In this document: piece after piece, positions 50,062-59,375 of the stretch
How the letters are laid out: every line of letters starts with the position of its first letter
Numbering within the stretch: the stretch's first letter is position 1
DNA from: Pseudodesulfovibrio sp. JC047
GTDB lineage: Bacteria > Desulfobacterota > Desulfovibrionia > Desulfovibrionales > Desulfovibrionaceae
NCBI RefSeq assembly: GCF_010468615.1
Contig: NZ_WUEH01000008.1
Coordinates: forward strand, 1-64,000
DNA length: 64,000 nt
Direction of reading: 5' to 3'
Notes under the pieces: generated by a model
Database searches by the model: none
The model's input: the letters and a program-made list of their open reading frames with translations, nothing else
Told to the model about the DNA's origin: nothing
Made by a program: the position numbers and the translations under genes

Positions 50062-52749
50062 ATGAGTAAAAAAACACCGAAATTGTCCGCACCAATCGTC
50101 ATCACAGGACATGCCAATGCGGATTTTGACGCTTTGGCCGCGATGGTCGCCGCGAGTAAATTATATCCTGATGCCGTGCTTATTTTTCCAGGCAGTCAGG
50201 AAACAAATCTCCGGAATTTTTTCATTGAAAGCACAATATATCTTTTTAATTTCAAGGCGTTCAAGGACATTGATCCTACGTCTGTGGAATTGCTCGTCGT
50301 GGTGGATACCCGACAGCGTTCGCGGATTCCGCATGTTCGTCCCGTGCTGGATAATCCCAATTTGCGTATTCATGTCTATGACCACCATCCTGACAGTGAA
50401 GAAGATTTGCCTGCGGAAAAAAGTGTGGTCAGATCGTGGGGAGCGACAACGTCAATCATCGTGGACGAGATTCGGAAACAGGGATTATCGGTCAATCGAG
50501 AGGAAGCCACCCTCCTCGGTCTTGGCATATATGAAGACACCGGGTCTTTTGCGTTCAATACCACGACCCCGCATGACTTTGAGGCCGCAGGCTGGCTCAA
50601 GATGCAGGGAATGGATATCGAGGCAGTCTCAGAACTCCTGACTCGGGAACTGTCTGCCGCACAAGTCACGTATCTCGGCGATTTGCTCAAAAATGCAACG
50701 ACGTATGATATCCATGGTGTTGACGTTATCATCACTGAAATTTCCACCGACCGTTTCGTCCCGGATTTTGCCTTGTTGGTGCATAAATTGATGGACATGG
50801 AAAAAATCAAGGTGGTTTTCGCTCTGGGCCGTATGGCTGATCGGATTCATGTGGTCGCTCGGTCAAGAAATCCTGACGTGAACGTCGGACAGATCTGTTC
50901 TTCGCTTGGAGGTGGCGGCCATGAAGCTGCGGCTTCGGCCACAGTGAAAGACAAGACTCTGGCCGAATTGCGGGATGATCTGTTTGCCCTGTTCTATTCC
51001 CAGATTAATCCGCAAATCGTGGTCGAGGGGCTGATGTCCCGCCCTCCTGTTGTTATCGGCAGTGACAAAAATATCGCGGATGCCGTGGAGCTGATGACCC
51101 GGTATGGATTGAAAGATGTCCCGGTCGTGGAGACCGAGACCATGGAATGTGTTGGTATTATGGGACACAAGATCGCAGACAAGGCTCTTTCGCATCATTT
51201 GGGACAGGTGAGCCTGTGTGAATACATGACCCGGTCCTTTGATACCGTCGAAGTGAAGACGGATTTGTACCGTGTCATGGAGATCATTTTGAGCAATCGA
51301 CAGCGAATGTTGCCTGTCGTTGATAATAAGGTATTGGTTGGAGTCATCACTCGAACAGATTTGATGAACATGCTGATTGATGAACCGGCTCGTATCCCGG
51401 ATTCGTTGTTGCCGGACCGACGTCGAGAACGCAGTATCGTGGGGCAAGTGCGAAATCGTCTTCCACAAAAAATGCTTGAACTTTTAAAGACTGCGGGAGA
51501 ACTTGGACTCAGTCTGGGCTGGGAAATATACGCTGTGGGCGGGTTTGTTCGCGATATCCTTTTGGGTCGGCCCAATTTTGATCTTGATCTGGTGGTTGAA
51601 GGCGATGGTATCGCCTTTGCCCGCAAATTTGCCAGTCTTGCAGGAGGTCGGGTCAAGGCGCATTCCAAATTCAAGACCGCCGTGGTCATTCTTGATGACG
51701 GTCAACGGGTGGATGTGGCGACCGCTCGGCTTGAATATTATGAATACCCAGCCGCATTGCCAACTGTGGAGCTGTCATCCATCAAGATGGATTTGTATCG
51801 ACGCGATTTTACTGTCAACGCCTTGGCTCTGCGGATCAATCCTGGAAAATTTGGACAACTCGTTGATTTTTTCGGCGCAGAACGGGATTTGAAAAACCGA
51901 ACCATCCGCGTGTTGCATTCATTGAGTTTTGTCGAAGACCCCACACGAATTTTGCGGGCTATTCGATTTGAACGCCGTTTTGATTTTCGCATTGGCGGAC
52001 AGACCATGCGGCTGATAAAAAATGCGCTCAATCTGGAGCTGTTCAGCAAATTGTCTGGCACCAGAGTCATGCATGAATTGCAGTGGATCATGAATGAAGA
52101 TGACCCGCTCGCCTGTTTTGTCAGGATGCAGGAGCTGGGGATCATGGCCGCCATTCATCCGCTCCTCAAATTGACCCGAGATCGGGTCCAGATTCTGACG
52201 GAATTGGGTAAGGTCCATAGTTGGTACAAGTTGTTGTATCTGGAACCGGAAGTGACGCCGTGGAAACTGTACATTCTCGGCATGACATTGGGGATCAAAC
52301 ACAAGGATATCGAGCAGATCACGACCCGTTTGCATTTTACCAAAAAGGAAGAGCGAGATTTTATTCAGTTGCGTGATATGATCGGCGACGCCCTGATGAA
52401 GCTTATGAGTTGGCGTGAAGGCTCATCTAAACTCAGTCAGTTGTATACCATCCTGCACCCGCTTCCCGTGGAAGGCGTGTTGTTTCTCATGGCACGGAGT
52501 CAAAAGGAACATATCCGCCGCCATATTTCACAATATCTCGCTCGGTTGCGGTATATCGAGATTGATGTCGACGGTAAAGATTTGCTAAAGATGGGGCTTG
52601 AGCCAGGTCCTATTTATGCCTTAATTCTTGATGCGCTCATGTGTGCCAGGATAGACAATCAGGTCGAGACCTATGAAGAACAGTTGGCCTTTGCTCAAAA
52701 AAGGTATGAAGATTACCGTACCGAGGAACAGAATTCTACTGAAAAATGA
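50062..52749 (+). CDS. DHH-CBS-poly(A) polymerase fusion, A-adding type tRNA nucleotidyltransferase
   Basis: An 895-residue protein with three parts. Residues about 12-310 are a DHH phosphoesterase (HANADFDAL, VVDT, YDHHPDSEED) with a DHHA1 domain (GGGGHEAAASA). Residues about 315-450 are two CBS domains. From about 475 comes a class II nucleotidyltransferase: GGFVRDILLG, FDLDL, RRDFTVNAL, EDPTRILRAIRF. The loop before motif B (TARLEYYEYPAALPTVELSSIKMDLYRRD) is full length. This architecture is known for A-adding enzymes, for example in Aquifex, that complete the CCA end after a CC-adding enzyme. The short-loop enzyme at 3821-4933 would be the CC-adding partner. A DHH part could also act on nanoRNA or cyclic dinucleotides. 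Confidence 0.85.
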   Translation: MSKKTPKLSAPIVITGHANADFDALAAMVAASKLYPDAVLIFPGSQETNLRNFFIESTIYLFNFKAFKDIDPTSVELLVVVDTRQRSRIPHVRPVLDNPNLRIHVYDHHPDSEEDLPAEKSVVRSWGATTSIIVDEIRKQGLSVNREEATLLGLGIYEDTGSFAFNTTTPHDFEAAGWLKMQGMDIEAVSELLTRELSAAQVTYLGDLLKNATTYDIHGVDVIITEISTDRFVPDFALLVHKLMDMEKIKVVFALGRMADRIHVVARSRNPDVNVGQICSSLGGGGHEAAASATVKDKTLAELRDDLFALFYSQINPQIVVEGLMSRPPVVIGSDKNIADAVELMTRYGLKDVPVVETETMECVGIMGHKIADKALSHHLGQVSLCEYMTRSFDTVEVKTDLYRVMEIILSNRQRMLPVVDNKVLVGVITRTDLMNMLIDEPARIPDSLLPDRRRERSIVGQVRNRLPQKMLELLKTAGELGLSLGWEIYAVGGFVRDILLGRPNFDLDLVVEGDGIAFARKFASLAGGRVKAHSKFKTAVVILDDGQRVDVATARLEYYEYPAALPTVELSSIKMDLYRRDFTVNALALRINPGKFGQLVDFFGAERDLKNRTIRVLHSLSFVEDPTRILRAIRFERRFDFRIGGQTMRLIKNALNLELFSKLSGTRVMHELQWIMNEDDPLACFVRMQELGIMAAIHPLLKLTRDRVQILTELGKVHSWYKLLYLEPEVTPWKLYILGMTLGIKHKDIEQITTRLHFTKKEERDFIQLRDMIGDALMKLMSWREGSSKLSQLYTILHPLPVEGVLFLMARSQKEHIRRHISQYLARLRYIEIDVDGKDLLKMGLEPGPIYALILDALMCARIDNQVETYEEQLAFAQKRYEDYRTEEQNSTEK

Positions 52750-52882
52750 TGTGTTTCTGGCTTGCTCTCTTGAAACAAGCGGTGTAGAAAAAAACGATAT
52801 TTATGGTGTCTTTGTTTTCGTTGACATAGGGACAGCCTGACGGCTGGTGTGATCGAGAACGGACGCAAAGGATTGAAAGATA

Positions 52883-53374
52883 ATGGTGGACGTGTTGTGG
52901 GCGCCGTGGCGTCTGAATTACATACTTGGACCCAAGCCGGATGAATGTGTTTTTTGTATTCCAGACGATTCGTCTGAAGATGAAGAACGATATATTCTGG
53001 CGCGAGGAAAACACTGTTTTGTCATCATGAACAAATTCCCGTATAACAATGGGCATCTCATGGTAACGCCATACCGGCATGTCAGTCATTTGACGGATTT
53101 GACGCTTGAAGAATCCAATGATTGTATGTTGTGGCTCAGGCATTGTACAGCTGTCCTCGAGACAATTTTCAACCCTCAGGGAATAAATATGGGACTGAAT
53201 CTGGGAGAGGCGGCAGGTGCTGGAATCGCTCAGCATTTGCATTTTCAGATAGTTCCTCGGTGGAATGGAGATGCTTCATTCATGGCTGTTTTCGGGGAAA
53301 CGACGGTTATCCCGGAGCACTTGAATTCAACTTACAGCAAACTCAAGCCGCTATTTGATGAAATAACTGCTTAA
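52883..53374 (+). CDS. HIT-family hydrolase (AP4A-type)
   Basis: A 163-residue histidine-triad protein. WAPWRLNYI at the start and CVFCIPDD near residue 25 are typical of the HIT subfamily close to Ap4A phosphorylase-like proteins; FPYNNGHLMVTPYRHV and the triad segment AGIAQHLHFQIVPRW (H-x-H-x) are intact. It would hydrolyse or phosphorolyse nucleotide substrates. It heads a run HIT-lapA-lapB-mutS; lapA begins ten bases after the stop. Confidence 0.88.
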   Translation: MVDVLWAPWRLNYILGPKPDECVFCIPDDSSEDEERYILARGKHCFVIMNKFPYNNGHLMVTPYRHVSHLTDLTLEESNDCMLWLRHCTAVLETIFNPQGINMGLNLGEAAGAGIAQHLHFQIVPRWNGDASFMAVFGETTVIPEHLNSTYSKLKPLFDEITA

Positions 53375-53384
53375 GGAGATGTTC

Positions 53385-53732
53385 ATGCGTTTTATCAAAG
53401 TCCTGTTTCTGTTGGCTCTTTTTGTTTTTTCCATTCTTTTCTTCAGTCAAAACATAGAAGTGTTACAGCAGGAATTAACGTTGATTTTAGACATACCGTA
53501 TGTTGTGACGTTGCATTCCATCCCCCTGCCTTTTAGTGTCTTGATCCTGTTGGCTTTTGTGGTAGGGTCTCTGTTGACCATGGTCTATTTCATTATTGAT
53601 AAATTCCGTTCAGGCTCAAAGCTCAAAGAGTGTCGGACCCGTATGTCGAGCCTGGAGCAGGAATTGAATTCCCTGCGGAATCTGCCCATCAGTGCCGATC
53701 AGCCGTATTCTGAAAACGAAGAAGACAAATAA
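53385..53732 (+). CDS. lapA: Lipopolysaccharide assembly protein LapA-like
   Basis: A 115-residue inner-membrane protein with two helices (FIKVLFLLALFVFSILFFSQN and LPFSVLILLAFVVGSLLTMVYFIID) and a charged cytoplasmic tail with a short coiled coil (RMSSLEQELNSLRNL). This is the LapA (DUF1049) layout. ATG 53385 is used because AAGGAG lies six bases before it and leaves no space before the ATG at 53379. LapA works with LapB to control LPS synthesis through LpxC turnover in E. coli. Confidence 0.85.
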   Translation: MRFIKVLFLLALFVFSILFFSQNIEVLQQELTLILDIPYVVTLHSIPLPFSVLILLAFVVGSLLTMVYFIIDKFRSGSKLKECRTRMSSLEQELNSLRNLPISADQPYSENEEDK

Positions 53733-53743
53733 TAAGGAATTGT

Positions 53744-54895
53744 ATGAGTTGGCAGCTTTTTAAACGCAAAAAGGTCGCAACCTTTGACAAGAATTTCAAA
53801 GCAGCACGTGAAGCTGGCGGAGGTGTCTCTCTGCCGGTTCAAGACACCCGTGCGGCGATTGAAGAGCTCAGTCAGGTTGTTAAAAATGACCCTGAAGCGG
53901 TTGAGATTTACCTTGCACTCGGCAGTTTGTACCGCTCGCAAGGAGAAATCGAGCGTGCCATCCAGATTCGAAACAGTCTTATTGTCAGGCCTGGTCTTGA
54001 TCGAAAGTTCAAGGCCAGAGCCTGGTTTGAATTAGGCCGGGATTTCAGGCGTGCCGGATTTTTGGATCGGGCGGAAAAAGCCTTTCAGGAAGCGCGTTCT
54101 CATGGGCAGGATCCTACGGCGATCCACAAGGAAGTGGCCCGGTTGGCCGCTGAACGTGGTGATTTTGAAAAGGCGGCCGAGTCCTATGGTCAATTGAATC
54201 TGCCCTTGCCTCAGGCCCATTATCTTGTCCGACTCGCACTTGACCGTTTTGCCGATGGCAATAACTCTCAGGCACATCGAGCCTTGCGTCACGCGATTCG
54301 TGCGTATCCCGGTGCTGTCGAGGCGTGGCTGGAACAAATTGTTCAGGCGTATAAAACCGGCAACGCTACAAAGGTTGCGGACATCCTTGGTCAGGGATTG
54401 GAACGGGTCGCTCCTGATTTGCGGTTTGTCCTTTTTGAAGGTCTGTTCCTCTCGGTTCGACGAGCGGAAAAGGCCAAGGAATCATCACTCGGCGAAGATC
54501 ATGAGTGGTCTCGAGTGTGCCCTGATGAAAAGTTGGTCCATGCGATTCTCCCTGTCATAGAAAGGCAGGATCCGGATATCCTTCTTTTGTATTACGGAGC
54601 CATGTTCCTGCTCCGTATTGAAGAATTTGAAGACGCCCAGGATTGGTTGGAAAAGGCATTGATGCTATTGCCAGATTTTTGGATGGCTCGACTTGAGTTG
54701 TTTGAATTGTCCCGGGCTGACCAGACATTGACGCCGTTCTATAAAGAACAATTGACTTTCTTCATTCACCGCGCGCGGAACGTCCGTCGTTTTGTCTGCC
54801 GTCGGTGTGGCTTGAAGAGAGACCAATTATTCTTCAACTGTCCCCGTTGTCGAAGCTGGCATTCCATTGCGTTTCGCACGGACATTTCCGAATAA
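53744..54895 (+). CDS. lapB: LapB/YciM-like TPR protein with rubredoxin-type zinc domain
   Basis: A 383-residue protein with TPR helix pairs from about residue 45 to 310 (AIEELSQVVKNDPEAVEIYLALGSLYRSQGEIERAIQIRNSLI opens the array). A C-terminal metal domain has CRRCG and CPRCRSW, two CxxC knuckles as in LapB. LapB of E. coli begins with a transmembrane helix; here the first 30 residues are charged and no such helix is visible. It may be held at the membrane by LapA, encoded 11 bases upstream. Role: coordination of LPS synthesis and export, inferred from the family. Confidence 0.85.
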   Translation: MSWQLFKRKKVATFDKNFKAAREAGGGVSLPVQDTRAAIEELSQVVKNDPEAVEIYLALGSLYRSQGEIERAIQIRNSLIVRPGLDRKFKARAWFELGRDFRRAGFLDRAEKAFQEARSHGQDPTAIHKEVARLAAERGDFEKAAESYGQLNLPLPQAHYLVRLALDRFADGNNSQAHRALRHAIRAYPGAVEAWLEQIVQAYKTGNATKVADILGQGLERVAPDLRFVLFEGLFLSVRRAEKAKESSLGEDHEWSRVCPDEKLVHAILPVIERQDPDILLLYYGAMFLLRIEEFEDAQDWLEKALMLLPDFWMARLELFELSRADQTLTPFYKEQLTFFIHRARNVRRFVCRRCGLKRDQLFFNCPRCRSWHSIAFRTDISE

Positions 54896-54916
54896 ATTTA
54901 ACTTCCCAGATATATC

Positions 54917-57547
54917 GTGGCAAAGAAAAAACTGACGCCAATGCTTGAGCAGTATCTCCGCTTCAAAGAGGAGAATCCAGGCTGCCTGTTGTTCTTTCGT
55001 ATGGGCGACTTTTACGAGTTGTTCTTCGAAGATGCCGAAACCGTGGCCAGAGCTGTTCAAATCACTCTGACAAGTCGGAATCCCAATGATGAAAACCCTA
55101 TCCCCATGTGCGGAATGCCTCACCACTCCGTGGAGCCGTACTTGAGCCAATTGCTCGATAAAGGATATAAAATTGCCATCTGTGATCAGGTGGAAGATCC
55201 CAAGGAAGCCAAGGGGTTGGTGAAACGGGATGTGACTCGTGTTCTCACCCCGGGGACTGTTGTGGAGGATTCCAACCTGACGTCCAAGGCGAACAACTAT
55301 CTTGGTGCCCTTTTTTGGGATGATGCCCGTGATGCCGGTGGTATTGCCTGGCTCGATTTTTCCACGGGTCAATGGGCTGGGTTATCGAGTCGGCGAGAGG
55401 TGGAACTCTGGCAATGGATGACCAAAATTGGTCCGAGAGAGTTATTGCTCCCACAAGGGAAAAAAGTGCCGCCACAATTTTCCGAATTGGGGGCACAGGT
55501 GACCAGTGTTGCAACTGGGGCGTATTTCGATCTTTCGGCTTCAGCCAACAGAGTGTTGGAAATGCAGTCTGTTCCTGATTTAGAAAGTCTCGGATTGGGT
55601 GGGAAAAATGAGTTGGTTCGCGCCTGTGGTGCTCTGCTGAAATATCTTGAGCAAACGCAAAAAGGCAATTTTGGGCATTTGGGCGAATTCAAGCCGTTGA
55701 ATTTGGGAAAACATCTTCTTCTCGATGAAATCACCGAAAGAAATCTTGAAATTTTTCGACGACTTGATGGTAAAACCGGCCTGGGAACAGTGTGGCATGT
55801 TCTTGACCGAACGCTGACACCAATGGGTGGTCGGCTATTGGAAGCCCGTTTGCGACAACCGTGGCGACATCTTTCTCCCATAGAAAAGACCCTTGATTGC
55901 GTGACCTTTTTCTTTGAACATGACCAATTTCGTTCCGATGTCCGTCATGCGTTGAATTCCGTGTATGATCTGGAACGACTTTCCACTCGAATTTTTCTTG
56001 GCCGGGCAATGCCAAAGGATTTTATTGCGCTGCGGAAAAGTCTATCCATGCTGCCCGTGCTCAAAGCCTGTCTTATCAAGCACAACTTTGAAACCGCCCC
56101 GGAGTTACGCAAGATATTCAAGAAATGGGATGCGATGGATGATCTGGCGACACTGCTTGAGTCCGCATTTGTCGATAGCCCTCCTCCGGTCATCACCGAT
56201 GGTGGATTATTCAAGAAAGGCTATAATGCCGATTTGGATGAGTTTATTGAATTGAATGAACATGGCGAAGACAAACTTCGGGAATTGCATGAAAAAGAAT
56301 TGAAGACCAACGATATTCCCAAACTCAAGCTCGGTTTCAACAAGGTCTTTGGCTATTATTTCGAAGTGTCAAAAGCCTATAAGGGACAAGTGCCTGAGCA
56401 TTTTGTTCGTCGTCAGACCCTCGTCAACAGCGAACGGTATATCACCCCGGAACTCAAGGAAATGGAGGACCGGATCATCTCGGCCTCTGAAGAGCGCAAG
56501 AGTCTGGAATACAAATTATTTCAGGAGTTGCGAGAGGTTCTCGCCAAGGCTCGGCAACGTTTTTTATTCATGGCTGATATCGTGGCAGCACTGGATTATT
56601 GGCAAGGGCTGGCTGAATCAGCTCGTGTCAACGAATGGTGCCGCCCTGTGCTTCATGATGGCATGGAAATCGAGATTGAAGCAGGACGACATCCGGTTGT
56701 CGAAGAGGCAATGGGAGCGTCAAATTACATCCCCGGTGATCTGAAAATGGACAAGGATCGACGGATTTTGCTCATTACCGGCCCAAATATGGCGGGTAAG
56801 TCCACAGTCTTGCGACAGGTCGCCATCCAGACGATCATGGCGCAGATCGGTTCATTTGTTCCGGCCAAGTCTGCACGAATCGGTTTGGCCGATCGGGTTT
56901 TTTCTCGTGTTGGGGCTTCGGATAATCTGGCACAAGGCCATTCGACCTTTATGGTTGAAATGACGGAAACTGCCCGAATTTTGCGCCAGGCCACTAAACG
57001 GAGTCTGGTTATTTTAGATGAAATAGGTCGGGGAACCAGCACTTATGATGGACTTTCTTTGGCCTGGGCCGTGGTAGAAGAACTCTCCTCTCGTGCCAGT
57101 GGTGGTATCCGAACGCTTTTCGCTACACATTACCATGAATTGACCAGCCTTGAAGGAAAGATTGAAGGATTGCGTAATCTCAATATCGCGGTCAAGGAGT
57201 GGAAAGGTGATATCGTCTTTTTGCGCAGACTTGTTCCCGGTCCTGCTGACAGGAGCTATGGTATTGAAGTGGCCAAATTGGCCGGTGTGCCGCGCGGTGT
57301 TGTTGAACGGGCGCGGGAAATTCTTGCGAAGCTTGAAGAAAAGTCGCAGGATACTCATTCCAAGGGTGCTGTGGAACGGGCTTCCCAGACATTGTTGCCC
57401 GGATTTGGTGCGCCCCCTATTGAGGTGCCTGAAAAATTGGTCGAACACCCGATCATCACGCAGCTCGTCGATCTCGATGTGGACGGCATGACGCCAATTC
57501 AGGCGTTGATGTTGCTCAATCAGTGGAAAGACATGATAAAAGGATAA
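54917..57547 (+). CDS. mutS: DNA mismatch repair protein MutS
   Basis: An 876-residue mismatch sensor, start GTG 54917. The N-terminal mismatch-recognition domain has FFRMGDFYELFFEDA with the Phe-x-Glu wedge. The lever and clamp domains span about residues 270-560. The ATPase has Walker A GPNMAGKST, DNLAQGHSTFMVEM, Walker B LVILDEIGRGTSTYDG and ATHYHELTSL. The length matches MutS1. mutL is not in the window. The following lipoprotein gene starts six bases after the stop. Confidence 0.96.
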   Translation: MAKKKLTPMLEQYLRFKEENPGCLLFFRMGDFYELFFEDAETVARAVQITLTSRNPNDENPIPMCGMPHHSVEPYLSQLLDKGYKIAICDQVEDPKEAKGLVKRDVTRVLTPGTVVEDSNLTSKANNYLGALFWDDARDAGGIAWLDFSTGQWAGLSSRREVELWQWMTKIGPRELLLPQGKKVPPQFSELGAQVTSVATGAYFDLSASANRVLEMQSVPDLESLGLGGKNELVRACGALLKYLEQTQKGNFGHLGEFKPLNLGKHLLLDEITERNLEIFRRLDGKTGLGTVWHVLDRTLTPMGGRLLEARLRQPWRHLSPIEKTLDCVTFFFEHDQFRSDVRHALNSVYDLERLSTRIFLGRAMPKDFIALRKSLSMLPVLKACLIKHNFETAPELRKIFKKWDAMDDLATLLESAFVDSPPPVITDGGLFKKGYNADLDEFIELNEHGEDKLRELHEKELKTNDIPKLKLGFNKVFGYYFEVSKAYKGQVPEHFVRRQTLVNSERYITPELKEMEDRIISASEERKSLEYKLFQELREVLAKARQRFLFMADIVAALDYWQGLAESARVNEWCRPVLHDGMEIEIEAGRHPVVEEAMGASNYIPGDLKMDKDRRILLITGPNMAGKSTVLRQVAIQTIMAQIGSFVPAKSARIGLADRVFSRVGASDNLAQGHSTFMVEMTETARILRQATKRSLVILDEIGRGTSTYDGLSLAWAVVEELSSRASGGIRTLFATHYHELTSLEGKIEGLRNLNIAVKEWKGDIVFLRRLVPGPADRSYGIEVAKLAGVPRGVVERAREILAKLEEKSQDTHSKGAVERASQTLLPGFGAPPIEVPEKLVEHPIITQLVDLDVDGMTPIQALMLLNQWKDMIKG

Positions 57548-57552
57548 GATGG

Positions 57553-57999
57553 ATGCGTACAATATTTGTCCGAACCCTTGTGCTTGTCAGTGTTCTGACC
57601 ATTGTTTCCGGGTGTGCTCTGGGCCGCAAGGAATGGCCTGCATCCGTAAACAGTGAAGACGCCTTTGGTTTGAAGCTCATGGATGGAGTCAGGCAAGATG
57701 AGTGCCTTTTGTTGCAGATAGCGGTCACCGGAGCCACTCATCGGCTTTGGCGCGCCAGTGTGCAATATGAAGCGGTTGGAACAGCACCGGGCCAAGGATG
57801 TGAGGGATGTCCCTTTGTTCCCCGGAATGCGGTTCATTTCACCCGAGATCAGGACGGATTCAATCTGAAAGGACAGACGCTTCAATTGAGTATCTGTGGT
57901 CTTGAGCCAGGGATTGAGTATCGATTCAGAGTTGCCGGGAAAAGTGAACTCTCCGTCATGCCGATTGAATACACCGATGTCTTTCAGGCCGTGCCATAA
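57553..57999 (+). CDS. Predicted lipoprotein of unknown function
   Basis: A 148-residue protein with an N-terminal lipoprotein signal (RTIFVRTLVLVSVLTI, lipobox VSGC at about residue 20). The mature part has a CEGC pair (GQGCEGCPF) and a fibronectin-like end (LSICGLEPGIEYRFRVAGKSE). I do not recognise the family. ATG 57553 follows AAGGA, and an ATG four bases earlier is out of frame. It sits between mutS and lysA. Confidence 0.65.
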   Translation: MRTIFVRTLVLVSVLTIVSGCALGRKEWPASVNSEDAFGLKLMDGVRQDECLLLQIAVTGATHRLWRASVQYEAVGTAPGQGCEGCPFVPRNAVHFTRDQDGFNLKGQTLQLSICGLEPGIEYRFRVAGKSELSVMPIEYTDVFQAVP

Positions 58000-58091
58000 T
58001 TTCAAGATTTCATTTGATATGTGGAAAGTATTGGATGATACACACAAAGACAGTGTAGAAAGACAGCATATCATTTTTGAGGAGATCATAT

Positions 58092-59330
58092 ATGCATCAT
58101 TTTGAATACCGCGACGGCGTCCTTTTTGCCGAAGACGTCAGTGTGACCGCTTTGGCCGAAGAGTATGGAACCCCATTGTATATTTATTCTGCCGCTACTT
58201 TCAGGCGTCATTTCAAGGCTTTTGATTCCGCCTTTAAAGGGTTGGATCATTTGACCTGCTATTCCGTCAAAGCCAACTCGAATTTGTCGATTCTTAAATT
58301 GTTGGCTGCTGAGGGTGCCGGCATGGATATCGTTTCCGGTGGCGAGTTGTTTCGAGCCCTCAAGGCCGGCGTTTCGCCAGAGAAAATTGTGTATTCCGGA
58401 GTGGGAAAACGCGATTCGGAAATTCGTGATGCTTTAAAAGCCGGTATTTTGATGTTCAACGTGGAATCCGTTGCCGAGCTTGAACGTATCAACAGTGTTG
58501 CCGGAGAATTGGGGATGAAAGCTAATGTGAGTTTCAGAATCAACCCGGATGTTGATCCGCAGACTCACCCGTATATTTCAACTGGCATGAAAGAAAATAA
58601 GTTCGGATTGGATATTGAAAATTCTTTGAAAGCGTATCAACGCGCAGCAGAAATGGATCATGTTGAACCTGTCGGTATGGATTGTCATATCGGTTCACAG
58701 CTCACAAGTATTGAGCCATTTCTTGAAGCGTTGGACAAATTGCTGCATTTCAATTCCCAATTGAAAAAAATGGGAATAATCATTCAGTATCTTGATCTTG
58801 GCGGAGGATTGGGTATTGCATATGATGCCGAAGAACCGCCCCACCCGTCTGAATTTGGTCAGGCTCTTAGTGAAAAATTACAGGGTCTTCCTTTGAAGGT
58901 TATTTTTGAACCTGGCCGTGTTATTGCGGGGAATGCAGGTATTCTTGTGACCAAAGTGGTATATACGAAATCAAACCCAACAAAGAATTTCCTTATTGTT
59001 GATGCCGGTATGAACGATTTGATTCGTCCGAGTTTGTATGGTTCGTATCATCGTATCGGTGAAGTCGAACTCAGTGGTCGTCAGCATAAACCGTTTGATG
59101 TCGTTGGTCCCATTTGTGAATCCGGCGATTTTCTTGCTCGAGATCGAGAGTTGCCTGCCGTGGATCAGGGAGAACGACTGGTCGTCTACTCCGCTGGAGC
59201 GTATGGATTTACTATGGCGTCGAATTACAACACCCGTCCCCGTGCCTGTGAGTTGCTTGTGGATGGGGATACCGTCCATGTTGCCCGGAAACGGGAAACA
59301 TATGAAGATCTTGTTGCAAACGAACTCTAA
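58092..59330 (+). CDS. lysA: Diaminopimelate decarboxylase
   Basis: A 412-residue PLP enzyme that converts meso-diaminopimelate to lysine. YSVKANSN has the Schiff-base lysine K60, MDIVSGGELFRAL, GVGKRDSEI, MDCHIGSQL, DLGGGLGIAY, FEPGRVIAGNAG and VGPICESGDFLA are the LysA landmarks; AYGFTMASNYN ends the substrate site. ATG 58092 is preceded by GAGGAG; the frame reads five codons further left without a good site. It completes the DapL-type lysine route together with dapL. A terminator follows. Confidence 0.96.
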   Translation: MHHFEYRDGVLFAEDVSVTALAEEYGTPLYIYSAATFRRHFKAFDSAFKGLDHLTCYSVKANSNLSILKLLAAEGAGMDIVSGGELFRALKAGVSPEKIVYSGVGKRDSEIRDALKAGILMFNVESVAELERINSVAGELGMKANVSFRINPDVDPQTHPYISTGMKENKFGLDIENSLKAYQRAAEMDHVEPVGMDCHIGSQLTSIEPFLEALDKLLHFNSQLKKMGIIIQYLDLGGGLGIAYDAEEPPHPSEFGQALSEKLQGLPLKVIFEPGRVIAGNAGILVTKVVYTKSNPTKNFLIVDAGMNDLIRPSLYGSYHRIGEVELSGRQHKPFDVVGPICESGDFLARDRELPAVDQGERLVVYSAGAYGFTMASNYNTRPRACELLVDGDTVHVARKRETYEDLVANEL

Positions 59331-59337
59331 AAGAAAA

Positions 59338-59363
59338 GCCGGGAGTTCGCTCCCGGCTTTTTT
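59338..59363 (+). terminator. Terminator after lysA
   Basis: GCCGGGAG (59338-59345) and CTCCCGGC (59350-59357) with a TTCG loop, then six T. The next start is 13 bases later. Confidence 0.85.
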
Positions 59364-59375
59364 ATTGCAGGACCC

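Noticed and set aside
50062-52749. Fusion error between separate DHH and nucleotidyltransferase genes
   Set aside because: The frame is continuous, domain order is known from A-adding enzymes and no internal start or stop stands out.
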